Shown here in pieces: positions 1 through 8,900 of a stretch of DNA of 44,498 nt; positions within the stretch are counted from its first letter, which is position 1; the number at the start of each line of letters is the position of its first letter. Below the pieces are notes generated by a model, which worked only from the letters and a program-made list of their open reading frames with translations, ran no database searches and was not told the origin of the DNA. The stretch comes from Caldilineaceae bacterium bin34. GTDB taxonomy: Bacteria > Chloroflexota > Anaerolineae > Caldilineales > Caldilineaceae. A program made the translations under genes and the position numbers. The stretch spans positions 1 to 44,498 of the forward strand of contig MPMO01000042.1 of assembly GCA_002238555.1 (NCBI GenBank), given 5' to 3'.

Positions 1-7
1 TGAATCG

Positions 8-33
8 GCGGCGAATCCCCCCGGATTCGCCGC
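8..33. repeat. Perfect 11-bp inverted repeat
   Basis: GCGGCGAATCC at 8-18 is mirrored by GGATTCGCCGC at 23-33 around a four-C loop. It lies 84 bases beyond the hsdM stop, so it could be a 3'-end hairpin of that transcript. There is no T-run on the minus-strand side, so a Rho-independent terminator is not demonstrated. The remaining bases from 1 to 116 show no convincing gene. Confidence 0.4.
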
Positions 34-116
34 GGCCTGCCTGTTGCAAGCGTCCGCCACCCCGGTCCAACCCCGCCGGAGCGACCACCCCTGCCAACGT
101 ATATCTCAAAAACTGT

Positions 117-2081
117 TCACACCATTGCCAGTCTGCTATTGGGCTTTTTCGGTCCGAACTCCATGGGCAGAGGCATCGTGGTCTCAGGCGGCAATGGAAT
201 GTTTTCGGTGTCCCGGAGTTCGCTGTCGGGCTCCGGTCGTCCCTTACTGTCAAGACAAATCTCGGCATCCGGGTCCCGCTCACCGAGGGCTGCGCAGATC
301 GCTTTTTTGATCGGGGCGGCAATCTTGTGACCGGTTCGCTTCGCGGCCTTCATCACATCGGCCTCGAATATCGCACGGTCCCTGTAGCGCCCGTTGCCTT
401 CGAGAGTCGTGAGCGCGGCGCGGATGGCGTCCTGCTGTTTCCGTCCTGCCTCGATCTCGCGCTTTGCCAACGCTGCGTCCTTCCGCTTCTTCGATGTCGC
501 TAGATTCGTGAAGGCGGTTTGGTTGTCGAGCTTGGTGATGCGCTCCGGCGACGCCTCGAAGTTCATACGCAAGGGCCGTTCAACCGTCACCTTGAGGAAG
601 CCGAACTCCTGGTTCTCGAAGATGCGGGAGATGGCGCGGGTCTCAGTTTCGCCGTTGATTAAGACCTCGGCCGTCTCGCCGTCCTGGTAATTGGCGTACA
701 CCCGGGTCAGTTGGCAAATCTGGTCTTCGGTGATCTCGTTGCGCTTGTTGTTGAGGCTTTTCTTCATCTTCTCGAAGAATCGCGTGCCGTCGATGAGTTG
801 CACCTTGCCGCGCCGCTCCAGCGGCTTGCGGTTCGTCACAAGCCACACATAGGTGAAGATGCCGGTGTTGTAGAACAGCTGATCCGGCAGTGCCACAATG
901 GCATCGAGCCAGTCGTTCTCGATGATCCAGCGGCGGATGTTGGACGGTCCCGTTCCGGCGTCGCCAGAGAACAGCGGTGAGCCATTGAAGACGATGGCGA
1001 TCTTTGAGCCAGGCGAGTTTTCGTTCCCCTCCTCATAGGGATGCATCTTGGAAATCATGTGCTGAAGGAAGAGGAGCGAGCCGTCATTGATAGCCGGAAG
1101 CCCAGCGCCGAACCGACCCGAAAGGCCCATGGTCTTGTGCTCGCGCTCGACCACCTCCTTCTGGTCCTTCCATTCGACGCCAAAAGGTGGGTTAGCCATG
1201 AGGTAGTGGAAGCACTCGCCCTCAAAGCCGTCTCTGGTCCTGCCGTCTCCCAAGGTGTCCCCAAGGACGATGTTAGCCGTGTCCTCGTCCTTGATGAGCA
1301 TGTCCGAGCAGCAGATTGCCCAGGACTCGTCGTTGTACTCCTGGCCGAAGAGCGCGAGCTTGGCCCGATCGTTCTGCGAGAGGATCAGCTTCTCGGACTC
1401 GGAGAGCATGCCGCCCGTTCCGCACGCCGGATCGTAGATTGTGCGGTAGATGCCGGGCTTGTAGACATCCTGTTCGCCGGTGTAGATGAGGTTCGCCATG
1501 AGGCGAATGACCTCCCGCGGCGTAAAGTGGTCTCCGGCCTCCTCGTTGGCCTGTTCGTTGAAGCGCATCACCAGATGCTCGAATAGATAGCCCATCTGAA
1601 GGTTGTCGATCTTGTCAGGGTGAAGGTCGACATCGGCCATTGCCCTAACGACTGTGAAAAGGCGGTTGCTGGCATCGAGCTTGTCGATCTGATCTGCGAA
1701 ATTGAAACGCTCGAAGATGCGCCGCGCGGTCGGGGAAAAGCCATTGATGTACGACACGAGGTTCGGCGCGATGTTCTCGGCATCGCCGAGTAACCGGGCA
1801 AAGGTATAGGGGCTCGTGTTATAGAGAGGATGCTTCCGCTTCGGGTCGGCAGCCTTGCCGAGCAGGCGATCCATTGCTGCTTCGGGCACCTGCTGCGCCT
1901 GAAGCTCATCATGTTGCGCGAGAACAGCTTCCTTGTTCAGCTCCAGGACACAATCTAGCCGACGCAAGACGACCATAGGCAGCATGACCAAACGGTACTG
2001 TGGAGGCCGGTATGGTCCTCTGAGCCGGTTGGCGATGTCCCAGATGATAGCTTTCAGTTCTTCGTGTGTGTGAGTGTTCAT
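117..2081 (-). CDS. hsdM: Type I restriction-modification DNA methyltransferase subunit
   Basis: This is the adenine-N6 methylating (M) subunit of a type I restriction-modification system, which needs an HsdS specificity subunit to recognise DNA. An HsdM_N helical domain fills roughly residues 1-170, starting MNTHTHEELK with the family phrase RGPYRPPQYRLVMLP. The SAM-binding motif DPACGTGGM is near residue 217 and the catalytic NPPF motif near residue 297. The length of 654 residues is normal for the longer HsdM subfamily. The frame stays open upstream to 2318, but those residues are low-complexity and unlike the family, so the start at 2081 is preferred. No hsdS or hsdR is in the window. They would have to lie beyond base 1, because the upstream side is occupied by unrelated ORFs. 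The family call is very secure; whether the system is complete is unknown. Confidence 0.93.
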   Translation of the reverse strand: MNTHTHEELKAIIWDIANRLRGPYRPPQYRLVMLPMVVLRRLDCVLELNKEAVLAQHDELQAQQVPEAAMDRLLGKAADPKRKHPLYNTSPYTFARLLGDAENIAPNLVSYINGFSPTARRIFERFNFADQIDKLDASNRLFTVVRAMADVDLHPDKIDNLQMGYLFEHLVMRFNEQANEEAGDHFTPREVIRLMANLIYTGEQDVYKPGIYRTIYDPACGTGGMLSESEKLILSQNDRAKLALFGQEYNDESWAICCSDMLIKDEDTANIVLGDTLGDGRTRDGFEGECFHYLMANPPFGVEWKDQKEVVEREHKTMGLSGRFGAGLPAINDGSLLFLQHMISKMHPYEEGNENSPGSKIAIVFNGSPLFSGDAGTGPSNIRRWIIENDWLDAIVALPDQLFYNTGIFTYVWLVTNRKPLERRGKVQLIDGTRFFEKMKKSLNNKRNEITEDQICQLTRVYANYQDGETAEVLINGETETRAISRIFENQEFGFLKVTVERPLRMNFEASPERITKLDNQTAFTNLATSKKRKDAALAKREIEAGRKQQDAIRAALTTLEGNGRYRDRAIFEADVMKAAKRTGHKIAAPIKKAICAALGERDPDAEICLDSKGRPEPDSELRDTENIPLPPETTMPLPMEFGPKKPNSRLAMV

Positions 2082-2160
2082 GGACAGTCTTCCATACCAT
2101 CGCTCAGTTCGTCGCAGCTCTGCCCCAGCGACGAGTAGCGTTGCGATTGCTTCATGACCA

Positions 2161-2664
2161 TCAGTCTTCCCCTTGGGCGTTAGAGGGTTTCGCGCTGTTC
2201 CAGAAGGTCTGCGCCCCTGTAGCCCCGGTTTTCTCCTCGATCCAAGAGTCGATGGCCGCCCGGTGGAAACGCCCCGATCGCTGACCGACGAGCCCCGCAA
2301 TCCAGCCGACAGAACCATTGACGCGAACGGTCTCCATCTGTTTCGGTTCGATGAACATCGGTTCGGTCAGGGCCTGTCGTTCAAGGATGAGGTTCTCAAA
2401 GGTCAACACGGACCTCCCGGGCTTGGTGCTTGTGGGCCAGTTGAGGCCGTATTTCTCATTGCGCTCGTCCACGGCGTCGCCAAGCAGCAGCTTCAGCACC
2501 TCGAAGTCCACCTTTCCTTCGGAGAATGCCTCGGGAAGCAGCATTTTCGGGTATTCGAGGTTCTCAGCTACGACATCGGCCGAACGCGTCTCCGGGTCGT
2601 TGGTCGTGATCCTCTTCATGGCGAGTTCCCAGGTTTGAGATCGATGGGTACCTGCATTGCTCAT
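2161..2664 (-). pseudogene. Chimeric ORF: methyltransferase N-terminus joined to an excisionase-like tail
   Basis: The first part, from the internal Met at 2619 (MKRITTND), reads as the extreme N-terminus of a type III Mod-like adenine methyltransferase, through the phrase DAVDERNEKYGLNW. It then leaves that family before any SAM-binding or DPPY motif. The last 60 residues include GRFHRAAIDSWIEEK, which resembles the C-terminal half of a HTH_17/excisionase helix-turn-helix domain. The ORF is open for 167 residues and its start overlaps the preceding gene stop as ATGA, so it may still be translated. The simplest reading is a deletion junction that fused remnants of two genes. It cannot be a working methyltransferase. 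An alternative is a small DNA-binding protein of unknown type. Confidence 0.45.
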
Positions 2665-2876
2665 CCCGCCTTGTAGGAACGGACCGGCAGGGCTTCGATT
2701 TCGAGTGTAGTGAGATCGAGACGCTGGGAGGCGTGGTCGATGTCGAAGCCGACGACCTCACCCTTGTCATCAAGGTCTACATTGAGCCCGTCGGCCACTT
2801 CGAGAGTCTCCGCCCCAGGGGAAGCCTTCAATTCGACGTAGAGGCTGTCGGTTTCAGGATAGTAATGCAGTTTCAT
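2661..2876 (-). CDS. DUF2283 family small protein
   Basis: This 71-residue acidic protein starts MKLHYYPETDSLYVEL and carries the DUF2283 pattern: a tyrosine-rich beta strand, then VADGLNVDLDDKGEVVGFDI, a glycine turn and another strand. The domain is essentially full length. DUF2283 proteins commonly sit beside a DUF4258-like partner, and here the upstream gene overlaps the start by four bases. The pair looks translationally coupled, in the manner of a toxin-antitoxin module. That role is inference; no biochemical function is established for the family. The downstream chimeric ORF overlaps the stop by four bases, so all three genes form one minus-strand transcription unit. Confidence 0.75.
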   Translation of the reverse strand: MKLHYYPETDSLYVELKASPGAETLEVADGLNVDLDDKGEVVGFDIDHASQRLDLTTLEIEALPVRSYKAG

Positions 2877-3124
2877 GACGTCTCCTTGCGAAAGCGGCGG
2901 TCGAAGAACGCATTGTGCACGGTTGCTCCGTCGGCAAGCGTGACGACGCGCAAGATACGGGATTCCCCGGACTCAGGGCGAGTCACCTCGCCCCAGAAGC
3001 GAATGCGACCGTCAGGCTGTACTTCACGCTGTAGCGGAGCGGCGATCACGTCCGCGCACCAGTGCCGCTCAATATAGGGTCGCTTACGAATCACCTGTTC
3101 GTCAAAGTAGCGAGTCGCCTTCAT
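2873..3124 (-). CDS. DUF4258-like small basic protein
   Basis: This 83-residue protein starts MKATRYFDEQVIRKRPYIERHW. It contains the phrases GRIRFWGEV, RILRVVTLADG and HNAFFDRRF, typical of small proteins annotated DUF4258-like that are partnered with DUF2283. The basic, single-domain fold and the pairing recall RelE/BrnT-type toxins, but catalytic residues cannot be assigned here. The frame continues upstream to 3193; the start at 3124 is chosen because relatives begin immediately before the RYF/EQV motif. No strong Shine-Dalgarno sequence is visible, so the longer start remains possible. Its 3' end overlaps the DUF2283 start by four bases. Confidence 0.6.
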   Translation of the reverse strand: MKATRYFDEQVIRKRPYIERHWCADVIAAPLQREVQPDGRIRFWGEVTRPESGESRILRVVTLADGATVHNAFFDRRFRKETS

Positions 3125-3193
3125 GCTGATGCCGTTTGGGTCTTGTTCACAGCCGGGTGCGTACTGCGTCCAAGCCAGCGCGTATAGGTTCAA

Positions 3194-3483
3194 GTTCCAA
3201 GTTGATGTCCGCGAGACGGCTCACTTGTTGCTCCTCGGTACCCTCGGTGCTCACTCGGCAATCCGCGATTCAGTTGCCTGTACATCAGCAAGACGACGGC
3301 ACGGTCCGTCGCCTCAACCGCCAATGCCGAGAGGACGAATACGTCGGTGTGCCTCGCAGCATGCAATGTCTGCGCCGCATCCAGCCACCCTCTGGCAGAG
3401 CACCTGGAGGGTGCCGTGAGGTAGGGCAAACGCAAAGTTGCGCGGGACCGGGTTCGCAGTCTTGAAACGGCGCGGGACACGCC
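3194..3483. other. Intergenic stretch with no supported gene
   Basis: This stretch lies between the DUF4258-like gene and the hairpin beyond the tRNA. A minus-strand frame (3190-3480, 96 codons) is open but has no recognisable domain and starts with arginine-rich low-complexity residues. It may be debris of an island gene. No IS ends or RNA gene were seen. Confidence 0.4.
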
Positions 3484-3515
3484 AAGGCCCCGAAGGGATC
3501 ACCTTTCGGGGCCTT
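3484..3515. terminator. GC-rich hairpin 3' of tRNA-Asn
   Basis: AAGGCCCCGAA (3484-3494) pairs with TTCGGGGCCTT (3505-3515), an 11-bp perfect stem with a ten-base loop. It lies 36 bases beyond the 3' end of tRNA-Asn in the direction of tRNA transcription, so it is a good candidate for the tRNA 3' hairpin terminator. A T-run is lacking on either side, so termination efficiency is uncertain. Confidence 0.45.
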
Positions 3516-3550
3516 GCATTGATTCCCGAACCACTGGCCGGTATGCAACT

Positions 3551-3626
3551 TGGCTCCTCGGGATGGACTCGAACCAACAACATTGCGGTTAACAGCCGCA
3601 CGCTCTGCCAATTGAGCTACCGAGGA
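3551..3626 (-). tRNA. tRNA-Asn (anticodon GTT)
   Basis: Read on the minus strand, the acceptor stem TCCTCGG (3626-3620) pairs with CCGAGGA (3561-3555). The discriminator base is G, and the 3' CCA is encoded at 3553-3551. The D-arm contains AGCTC..GAGC, the anticodon arm is GCGGC/GCCGC-type around CTGTTAA, giving anticodon GTT, and the T-arm carries GGTTCGAGTCC. All arms and the total length of 76 nt are canonical. The accessory segment with hsdM lies directly on its 3' side, the usual orientation for integrase-mediated insertion at a tRNA 3' end. Confidence 0.97.
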
Positions 3627-3694
3627 TTGACAGGACGCGGATTGTACATGGATGAGTTCGCTGAACCCAAGATTCGCCCGCCGTTTCCGCGCGG

Positions 3695-5083
3695 TCAGGA
3701 TCGGACTAGCCGCCTCTTCTTGCGGCTGATCCGCGTCAGTCGGTGTTGCAGTTCGGCGGCGGTCTGCGGTGGATGCCGGAACGGGCTGCTTTCCCTCACG
3801 TACATGGCCCACCGGGTGTAGGTGTCGGCCTGGTCGAGGTCCTTCGATTGCCATTCGTGGTACTTCGCCAGTTCAATGTACGGGTGCACTGTGTCCACCG
3901 TGGCGGTGCTGATCCAGCGTTCCCACAACCGGACGGCCCGGTCCCAGTCCCCTTGCCGCTTGTAGTGCAGGGCCAGCAGGCGGAATGCGTCCGCCTGTGT
4001 CGGCTGGCTGTGCAAGGCCCGGATGGCCGCATGGAGCAGGGCACTGGCCCGTTCCGGGTTGCCGTTGTTGAAGGCCACCACCGCCAGGGACAGCGCATCC
4101 TCGCCGGCCAGGTCCGCATCGGGTTTGGCATCCGTGGCTCCTACGGTCTGAACCATGCGTTCCAGCAGGAACGGCATGGTCACGATGTCCTGGCGGTTGT
4201 GATAGAAGACCCGGACCATGTCGTGAACCCGGCCGGTTTCGATGTATTGCCGGTACATGCCGGGTATCAAGGATCCCGGAACGTCCTGCTGGGCACGGGC
4301 AAGTCCAAGGACTGCGTGTTCGCAATTGGACAGGGAGCAGCTGCCGATGCGGCGGCGCCAAAGCTTGCGGGCCAACGGCAGGAGGTCGAGTCGGCTGGCC
4401 GCATGGTCGGTGAAGGGATCGTTCAGCGGCAGCTCGGGGAAGTAAATCAGGTTTGTGTGGTACCGGGCGCGAATGAGGGGAATGTCGAAGGCATCGCCGT
4501 TGAATGTGGCCCACACCGGGCGCGATGCCGTGAGATCCTGCAGAACCTGGAGAACGGCGCATTCCTCGCGGGGATGCCAGGCGAACAGTTGCCTGATCAC
4601 AAAGTGGGTGGGTGCGCCGCCGGTGCCCGTGGGATCCGGGTTGACTGCACCTTCACCGAGAACCAGGCTGCCGTCGGCATTGCGCTGCAGCACGCGGGAA
4701 TCGATATCGGCCACGGTCTCGAAGGTGCCGATGCCAATCAGGAAGGGAAGGCTCGACCGGCCCAGACCGGTGGTTTCACAGTCCAGGAACAGGCAATCGG
4801 CCACCGAGGTTGCGCCAAGCGATCCGGGCAGGTTGAACGTTGCGACTAGGGAATCCAGGGCGGCATCCGCATGGCCGCCGAAGGAGAGATGCTTGAAATT
4901 GGTGTTCAGGTCGTAGGCCGTGACCTGGACATAGGCACAACCTGAGTCGTTCCAGACCGGAAAGCCCGGGATGTACTCCAGGAGCCTAGCCGGCATGTCT
5001 TCCGGCGGCTCGGTGCCGTGGTCAGAATCCGCGTTCGGAATGTCCTCCCAGGAATCCTCGCCCCAGCTGGACACGTTTATCAC
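3695..5083 (-). CDS. YprB-like RNase H-fold nuclease with C-terminal TPRs
   Basis: This 462-residue protein carries the YprB ribonuclease-H-like (DEDD exonuclease) domain. The first catalytic motif LDCETTGL is near residue 100, the second FNGDAFDIPLI near residue 195, and the last, HNRQDIVTMPFL, near residue 300. Between them, LARKLWRRRIGSCSLSNCE matches the conserved basic segment of the family. From about residue 340 onward, helical pairs (LALHYKRQGDWDRAVRLWERW and following) read as TPR repeats. YprB proteins are predicted 3'-5' exonucleases of uncertain substrate. The order DEDD domain then TPR is typical of Firmicutes and Chloroflexota members. It lies 33 bases downstream of scpA on the same strand and is probably co-transcribed with it. 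The family call is strong; substrate and physiological role are unknown. Confidence 0.88.
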   Translation of the reverse strand: MINVSSWGEDSWEDIPNADSDHGTEPPEDMPARLLEYIPGFPVWNDSGCAYVQVTAYDLNTNFKHLSFGGHADAALDSLVATFNLPGSLGATSVADCLFLDCETTGLGRSSLPFLIGIGTFETVADIDSRVLQRNADGSLVLGEGAVNPDPTGTGGAPTHFVIRQLFAWHPREECAVLQVLQDLTASRPVWATFNGDAFDIPLIRARYHTNLIYFPELPLNDPFTDHAASRLDLLPLARKLWRRRIGSCSLSNCEHAVLGLARAQQDVPGSLIPGMYRQYIETGRVHDMVRVFYHNRQDIVTMPFLLERMVQTVGATDAKPDADLAGEDALSLAVVAFNNGNPERASALLHAAIRALHSQPTQADAFRLLALHYKRQGDWDRAVRLWERWISTATVDTVHPYIELAKYHEWQSKDLDQADTYTRWAMYVRESSPFRHPPQTAAELQHRLTRISRKKRRLVRS

Positions 5084-5116
5084 ATTCCTGACGTTGCCAT
5101 GGACCGGGTTTGCAGC

Positions 5117-5935
5117 TCACGCCGTGTCGGTATCGTCGTCGGCGGGCAATCGGGTTGCCGCGGGTGTCGTCAACTGGACTCCGATGTCGCCGAACGGTTG
5201 TTCCTGGCGGGCCGAGACGGTTCGCGACTTGATCATCTCCAGCATGGCCAGGAAGGTGGCCAGGATCTCCGCCCGCGGGGAACCTGATTCGAACATCGCA
5301 AAAAACGATCGGTAACGGTGGCTGCCCGCATCCTGCCAGCGGCGCAGATAGGCCATGAGGGCCTTGGCTTGGCCCGCAATCGTGAAGCTGGGTATGGTCG
5401 GGGCCTGCACGGTCTGTACGCGGGGCAGGAAACGGGCAAGTTTAACCATGGCGGACCTGAGCTTGGAAGGTTGCTCCAGGGCCGGGACGTTGACTATACG
5501 CTGTTGGGGCAGCGGGGCTTGGCGTTGGAAAGAGTGCAAGCCTGCGTCCCGGCGCTGTTTCAGTGCGCTCACCGGACCCGCGAACCGGCTCAGTTCGGTC
5601 AGTTGGTCCAAGAGGTCCGAGATGTCGGCATCGTCCTCGTCATCCTCGTCCGGCGCAAGGTCGGGGACCAGGGACCTGGCCTTGAGCACCATGAGCCTGG
5701 TGGCGACATCAAGGAAGGCGCACACGGATGCCGCAGGCAGGTCGTCCAGATTCTCGATTGCCTCCAGGTAGGCCGAGGTGACCGCCACCAAGCTGACCTC
5801 GGCGATGTCCAAGTCGTTCTGTTCCAGTAGGGCCAACAGCAGGTGTAGCGGCCCCGTGAAGGCCGGCAACTTTACCCTGAACCCGGCCCCCAGTTCGTCT
5901 CCCGGGCTGTATCCAATCAGGTCTGCGAGGGACAT
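5117..5935 (-). CDS. scpA: Segregation and condensation protein A
   Basis: ScpA is the kleisin subunit of the bacterial SMC-ScpAB condensin, which bridges the SMC heads and organises the chromosome. The N-terminal domain is recognisable from FTGPLHLLLALLEQNDLDIAEVSLVAVT at residues 25-52, then LDVATRLMVLKARSLVPD near residue 90. An acidic linker (DEDDEDDADISDLL) follows and then the helical C-terminal winged-helix region. A length of 272 residues is usual. The ATG follows the stop of the upstream amidase gene with no intergenic base, implying translational coupling. No scpB is seen in the window. Confidence 0.93.
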   Translation of the reverse strand: MSLADLIGYSPGDELGAGFRVKLPAFTGPLHLLLALLEQNDLDIAEVSLVAVTSAYLEAIENLDDLPAASVCAFLDVATRLMVLKARSLVPDLAPDEDDEDDADISDLLDQLTELSRFAGPVSALKQRRDAGLHSFQRQAPLPQQRIVNVPALEQPSKLRSAMVKLARFLPRVQTVQAPTIPSFTIAGQAKALMAYLRRWQDAGSHRYRSFFAMFESGSPRAEILATFLAMLEMIKSRTVSARQEQPFGDIGVQLTTPAATRLPADDDTDTA

Positions 5936-8900
5936 TCAGGACACCGGGACCACGTCCGCCGGGTTGCCCGACAGGTGGCGGGAAACGTGGTACCGGAGTG
6001 TTTGGCCCCAGTTGTGCCCTGTACTCCATTCCTCGCCTGGGCACACCTCCTCGAATGGGTCCACGTCGCGATGACCGGCGATGTCCGCCTCGGACAAATA
6101 GCAGGTTTGCAGCAGCCAGGCAATCAGATGTCCGGCATGTTCGAGTTGCAGGGGCGTGGGGTTGATGCCCTGGCTGAACGTACCCGCCAGGCACACGGCC
6201 ACGATACTGTCGTGGCCGTCCTGCGTTGAGTGGCATGCCACCGACAGGTCGTGGATCTGTTCCACGGTGCCGTCGACCTGGACGACGAAGTGGTAGGGCA
6301 AACCCGGTTCCGTGCCGTCCGTGGCCAGCTGGTCAAGTACCAGGGATTCGGCCATGGCATGCGGGGTTACATGACTGGGAAACCCGGAGTGGTGGACCAC
6401 GATTTGCCGTATCGCGCTGGGCCGCCGCTTGGGGAAGTCCAGGACGGGGTGCTTGGGGATGGTGCCAACCCGGTCTACGATGGACGGTGCGTCAATGCTG
6501 CCGACTCCCTGTCCGGGCACAGACGAGGCGGGAGGTTCCGCCCGGGGGACGCGGTCCGGTTCGTCGATCTCCGCACCCGTGCTCGGCAGCGGGTTGGCGC
6601 TGTGAGGCTGCGCCTCCAATGGGTGATGTTCGGAGCCGGCAGCCGGATCCCGGTCGACATCCACCTGGCTGACCGTGGCTGTCACAGCATCGGTCCAGGC
6701 CGGCCCGTGCTGCCACCGACTGCTTCCGACGAGAAGGACATCGGCCAGGTCTCCGCCGATGGTCTGCCGTCGGTCCGCGATGGCCGGACAGTGCAGTAGT
6801 TCCGCCAGGAGGCCGCTGCAGGCGTGCAGCTGCTCCAAGTCCCGTTGGGGATGGGGCCCGCGGCCCCGCAGGTAGATGTGGATCGCATCCTGGAACTTGG
6901 GAGGCAAGTGCTCGCGCGCAGCTGCGGGCCGGCCGGTGTCCAGAATGCGGCCCGACGGTTCAACCACGTAGTGGCAGTACACCTCGGATGCAGCCATGTT
7001 ATGGATTCGCCGGAGCTGCGCCAGGGGCAATGTACCGTTTTCACCGGAGACCCAGAGGCAAACCGATGTGGCCTGTAGATGGGAGAAGCGCAGGTTCAGC
7101 CAACGGGCGGAGTCTTGCTCCAACTGGACAAACCCCGAGTCGTCGTCGAAGGTCAGGACCGGCTCGATGCCGGCGGCGGCTGTTTCGGTGATGTCCGGAT
7201 CCGTCGGATCCGGCATTGTGTCCTGGCGGGTCTCGACAGAGGGATCGGGTTCGGGCACGGGGGCAAACCCGGTGTGTTCCCTTGGCATCGTGTCGGTGTC
7301 CGGTATCTCGGTCTCCATTTCGGGGATTGCCTCGTCCGGGTCCGGTTCCCGGGCTATGGGGGGCGATCCTTCCAATGGCAGTGCAACCGGAACGAACGTC
7401 AGGGGAACGGGACTGTCCACATCGTCCGCCCAACGGCTGGACAACAGAAGGCAAATGTCTTCCAAGTGGTCGCCGGCACCGGACTTGAATCCCAGGTCAC
7501 CATCCAGGGTGTCCACGCCCACCTCGAGTTTGGGCGGCGGATTCCCGTTGAAGATCGTGGCCAGCACCTCGAACACCGTGTCGGCCAGCTCGTCGAACCT
7601 CGATAGCCAGCCATGGGTGTCGCCCTGTGCCTTGGGCAGGCTCAGCACGACGGCGGATGTCAGGTTGGCGGCATAAGGAATGGGGTTGTGCTTCGCCTTG
7701 TGGAACTGGTAGGCACAGTCCGGTTCGGTTAACAGGAAGTGCAGGGGGACTTGCTTGTAGCCTTGCTTGGCAAAGTGGTCGGTTACCTCGTTGATGGGCG
7801 GATCCCCGTCGAAGCGGGACTCGACGAATACGACCCTGGTGACGTCTGCCAAGGCACGCATCGCGGAGCTCTCGGACGGGCGGTGGAAAAAGGCACTCAG
7901 ATCGATGACGGCAGGGGGTTCGCGGACTTCGGGTTCCGGACATTCCGAAACTGGGTCAGGTGGTTTCTCCTGCCCATTGTCCGTGAATGCCTCCGGCTCG
8001 GACGCCTCCTGGTCCTCGGGAACAATGTCCGTTTCTGGCGCGGCGGTCATTTCGAGGGTCGGAACCGGCTTCGCCTCGGGATCGCGGGTTGGTTCCTCCG
8101 TATCCTCCAATGCGGCCGCGGGTTCTGCATCGGGTTTCCCCGCGCCGTAGCCGGTAGAATCCGCAGCCGTTGCCTTCACCGGTTCGACCTCTTCCTCCGG
8201 TTCCTGGAGCAAGGGAATCTGTATCGCGTCCTCGACTACCGTAGCCGACCAGAGAAAACCTGCCGGAACGATACCGATGAATAGGGTGATGTCGGTGGCG
8301 TCTTCAGGAGCCTGCAGTTCGATGGACACTTCACATCCCTGCCCGGGATTAATGTCGCTCGGCAACGGGAAGCGCCGGTCCACCTCGACGATACAGTTGC
8401 CGGATATCGGATCCGTGCTGCCCAACATGCAGCTAATGCGCACCGGTGCGTCACCGCTGGCGACCAGGGGTTCCGTACCGGCATTTTCAAAGGCCAGATT
8501 CACTGTCAGAGGCCGGTCCGCCTCCACCCTTGCCGGGACCTCGACGCGGGTCCACGCGACCGGCAGCAGGGAGTCCTGATACCGGCGCACTTCGAGTGCG
8601 GCGATGGAGCGGGCGATGTCCGCCGCGAGCAGGGGTTTGCCCCGAAGCGTCCAAGGCGACTTGCTGTTCCAGGTGTACAGGGCCGCGCACCGTATCGGAT
8701 TCTGGATGCGCGTCCGGTTGTGGGATTGGATGTCCGCCATGGCGGTCCCGGTCCAACCGTTGTCGTCATTGCGCCAGGGCTCGAGCCGCGACACCTCGGT
8801 GATGAACACCGGCAGGTGGTGGAACCTTGGCGGGATGGCGTGGATGAAGTCCAGGTAGGCACGGAAGCCGCGCCTCCGGCCTGCAAAGGGGAAGGCCAGA

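Noticed and set aside
2082..2318. Extension of the hsdM frame to an upstream Met at 2318.
   Set aside because: The extra 79 residues are Arg/Gly-rich and overlap the chimeric ORF; HsdM family members begin at the MNTHTHEELK position.
3230..3238. Nine-base match (GCTCCTCGG) to the tRNA-Asn 3' end, a possible att site remnant.
   Set aside because: Too short and followed by mismatch; expected by chance in GC-rich DNA of this length.
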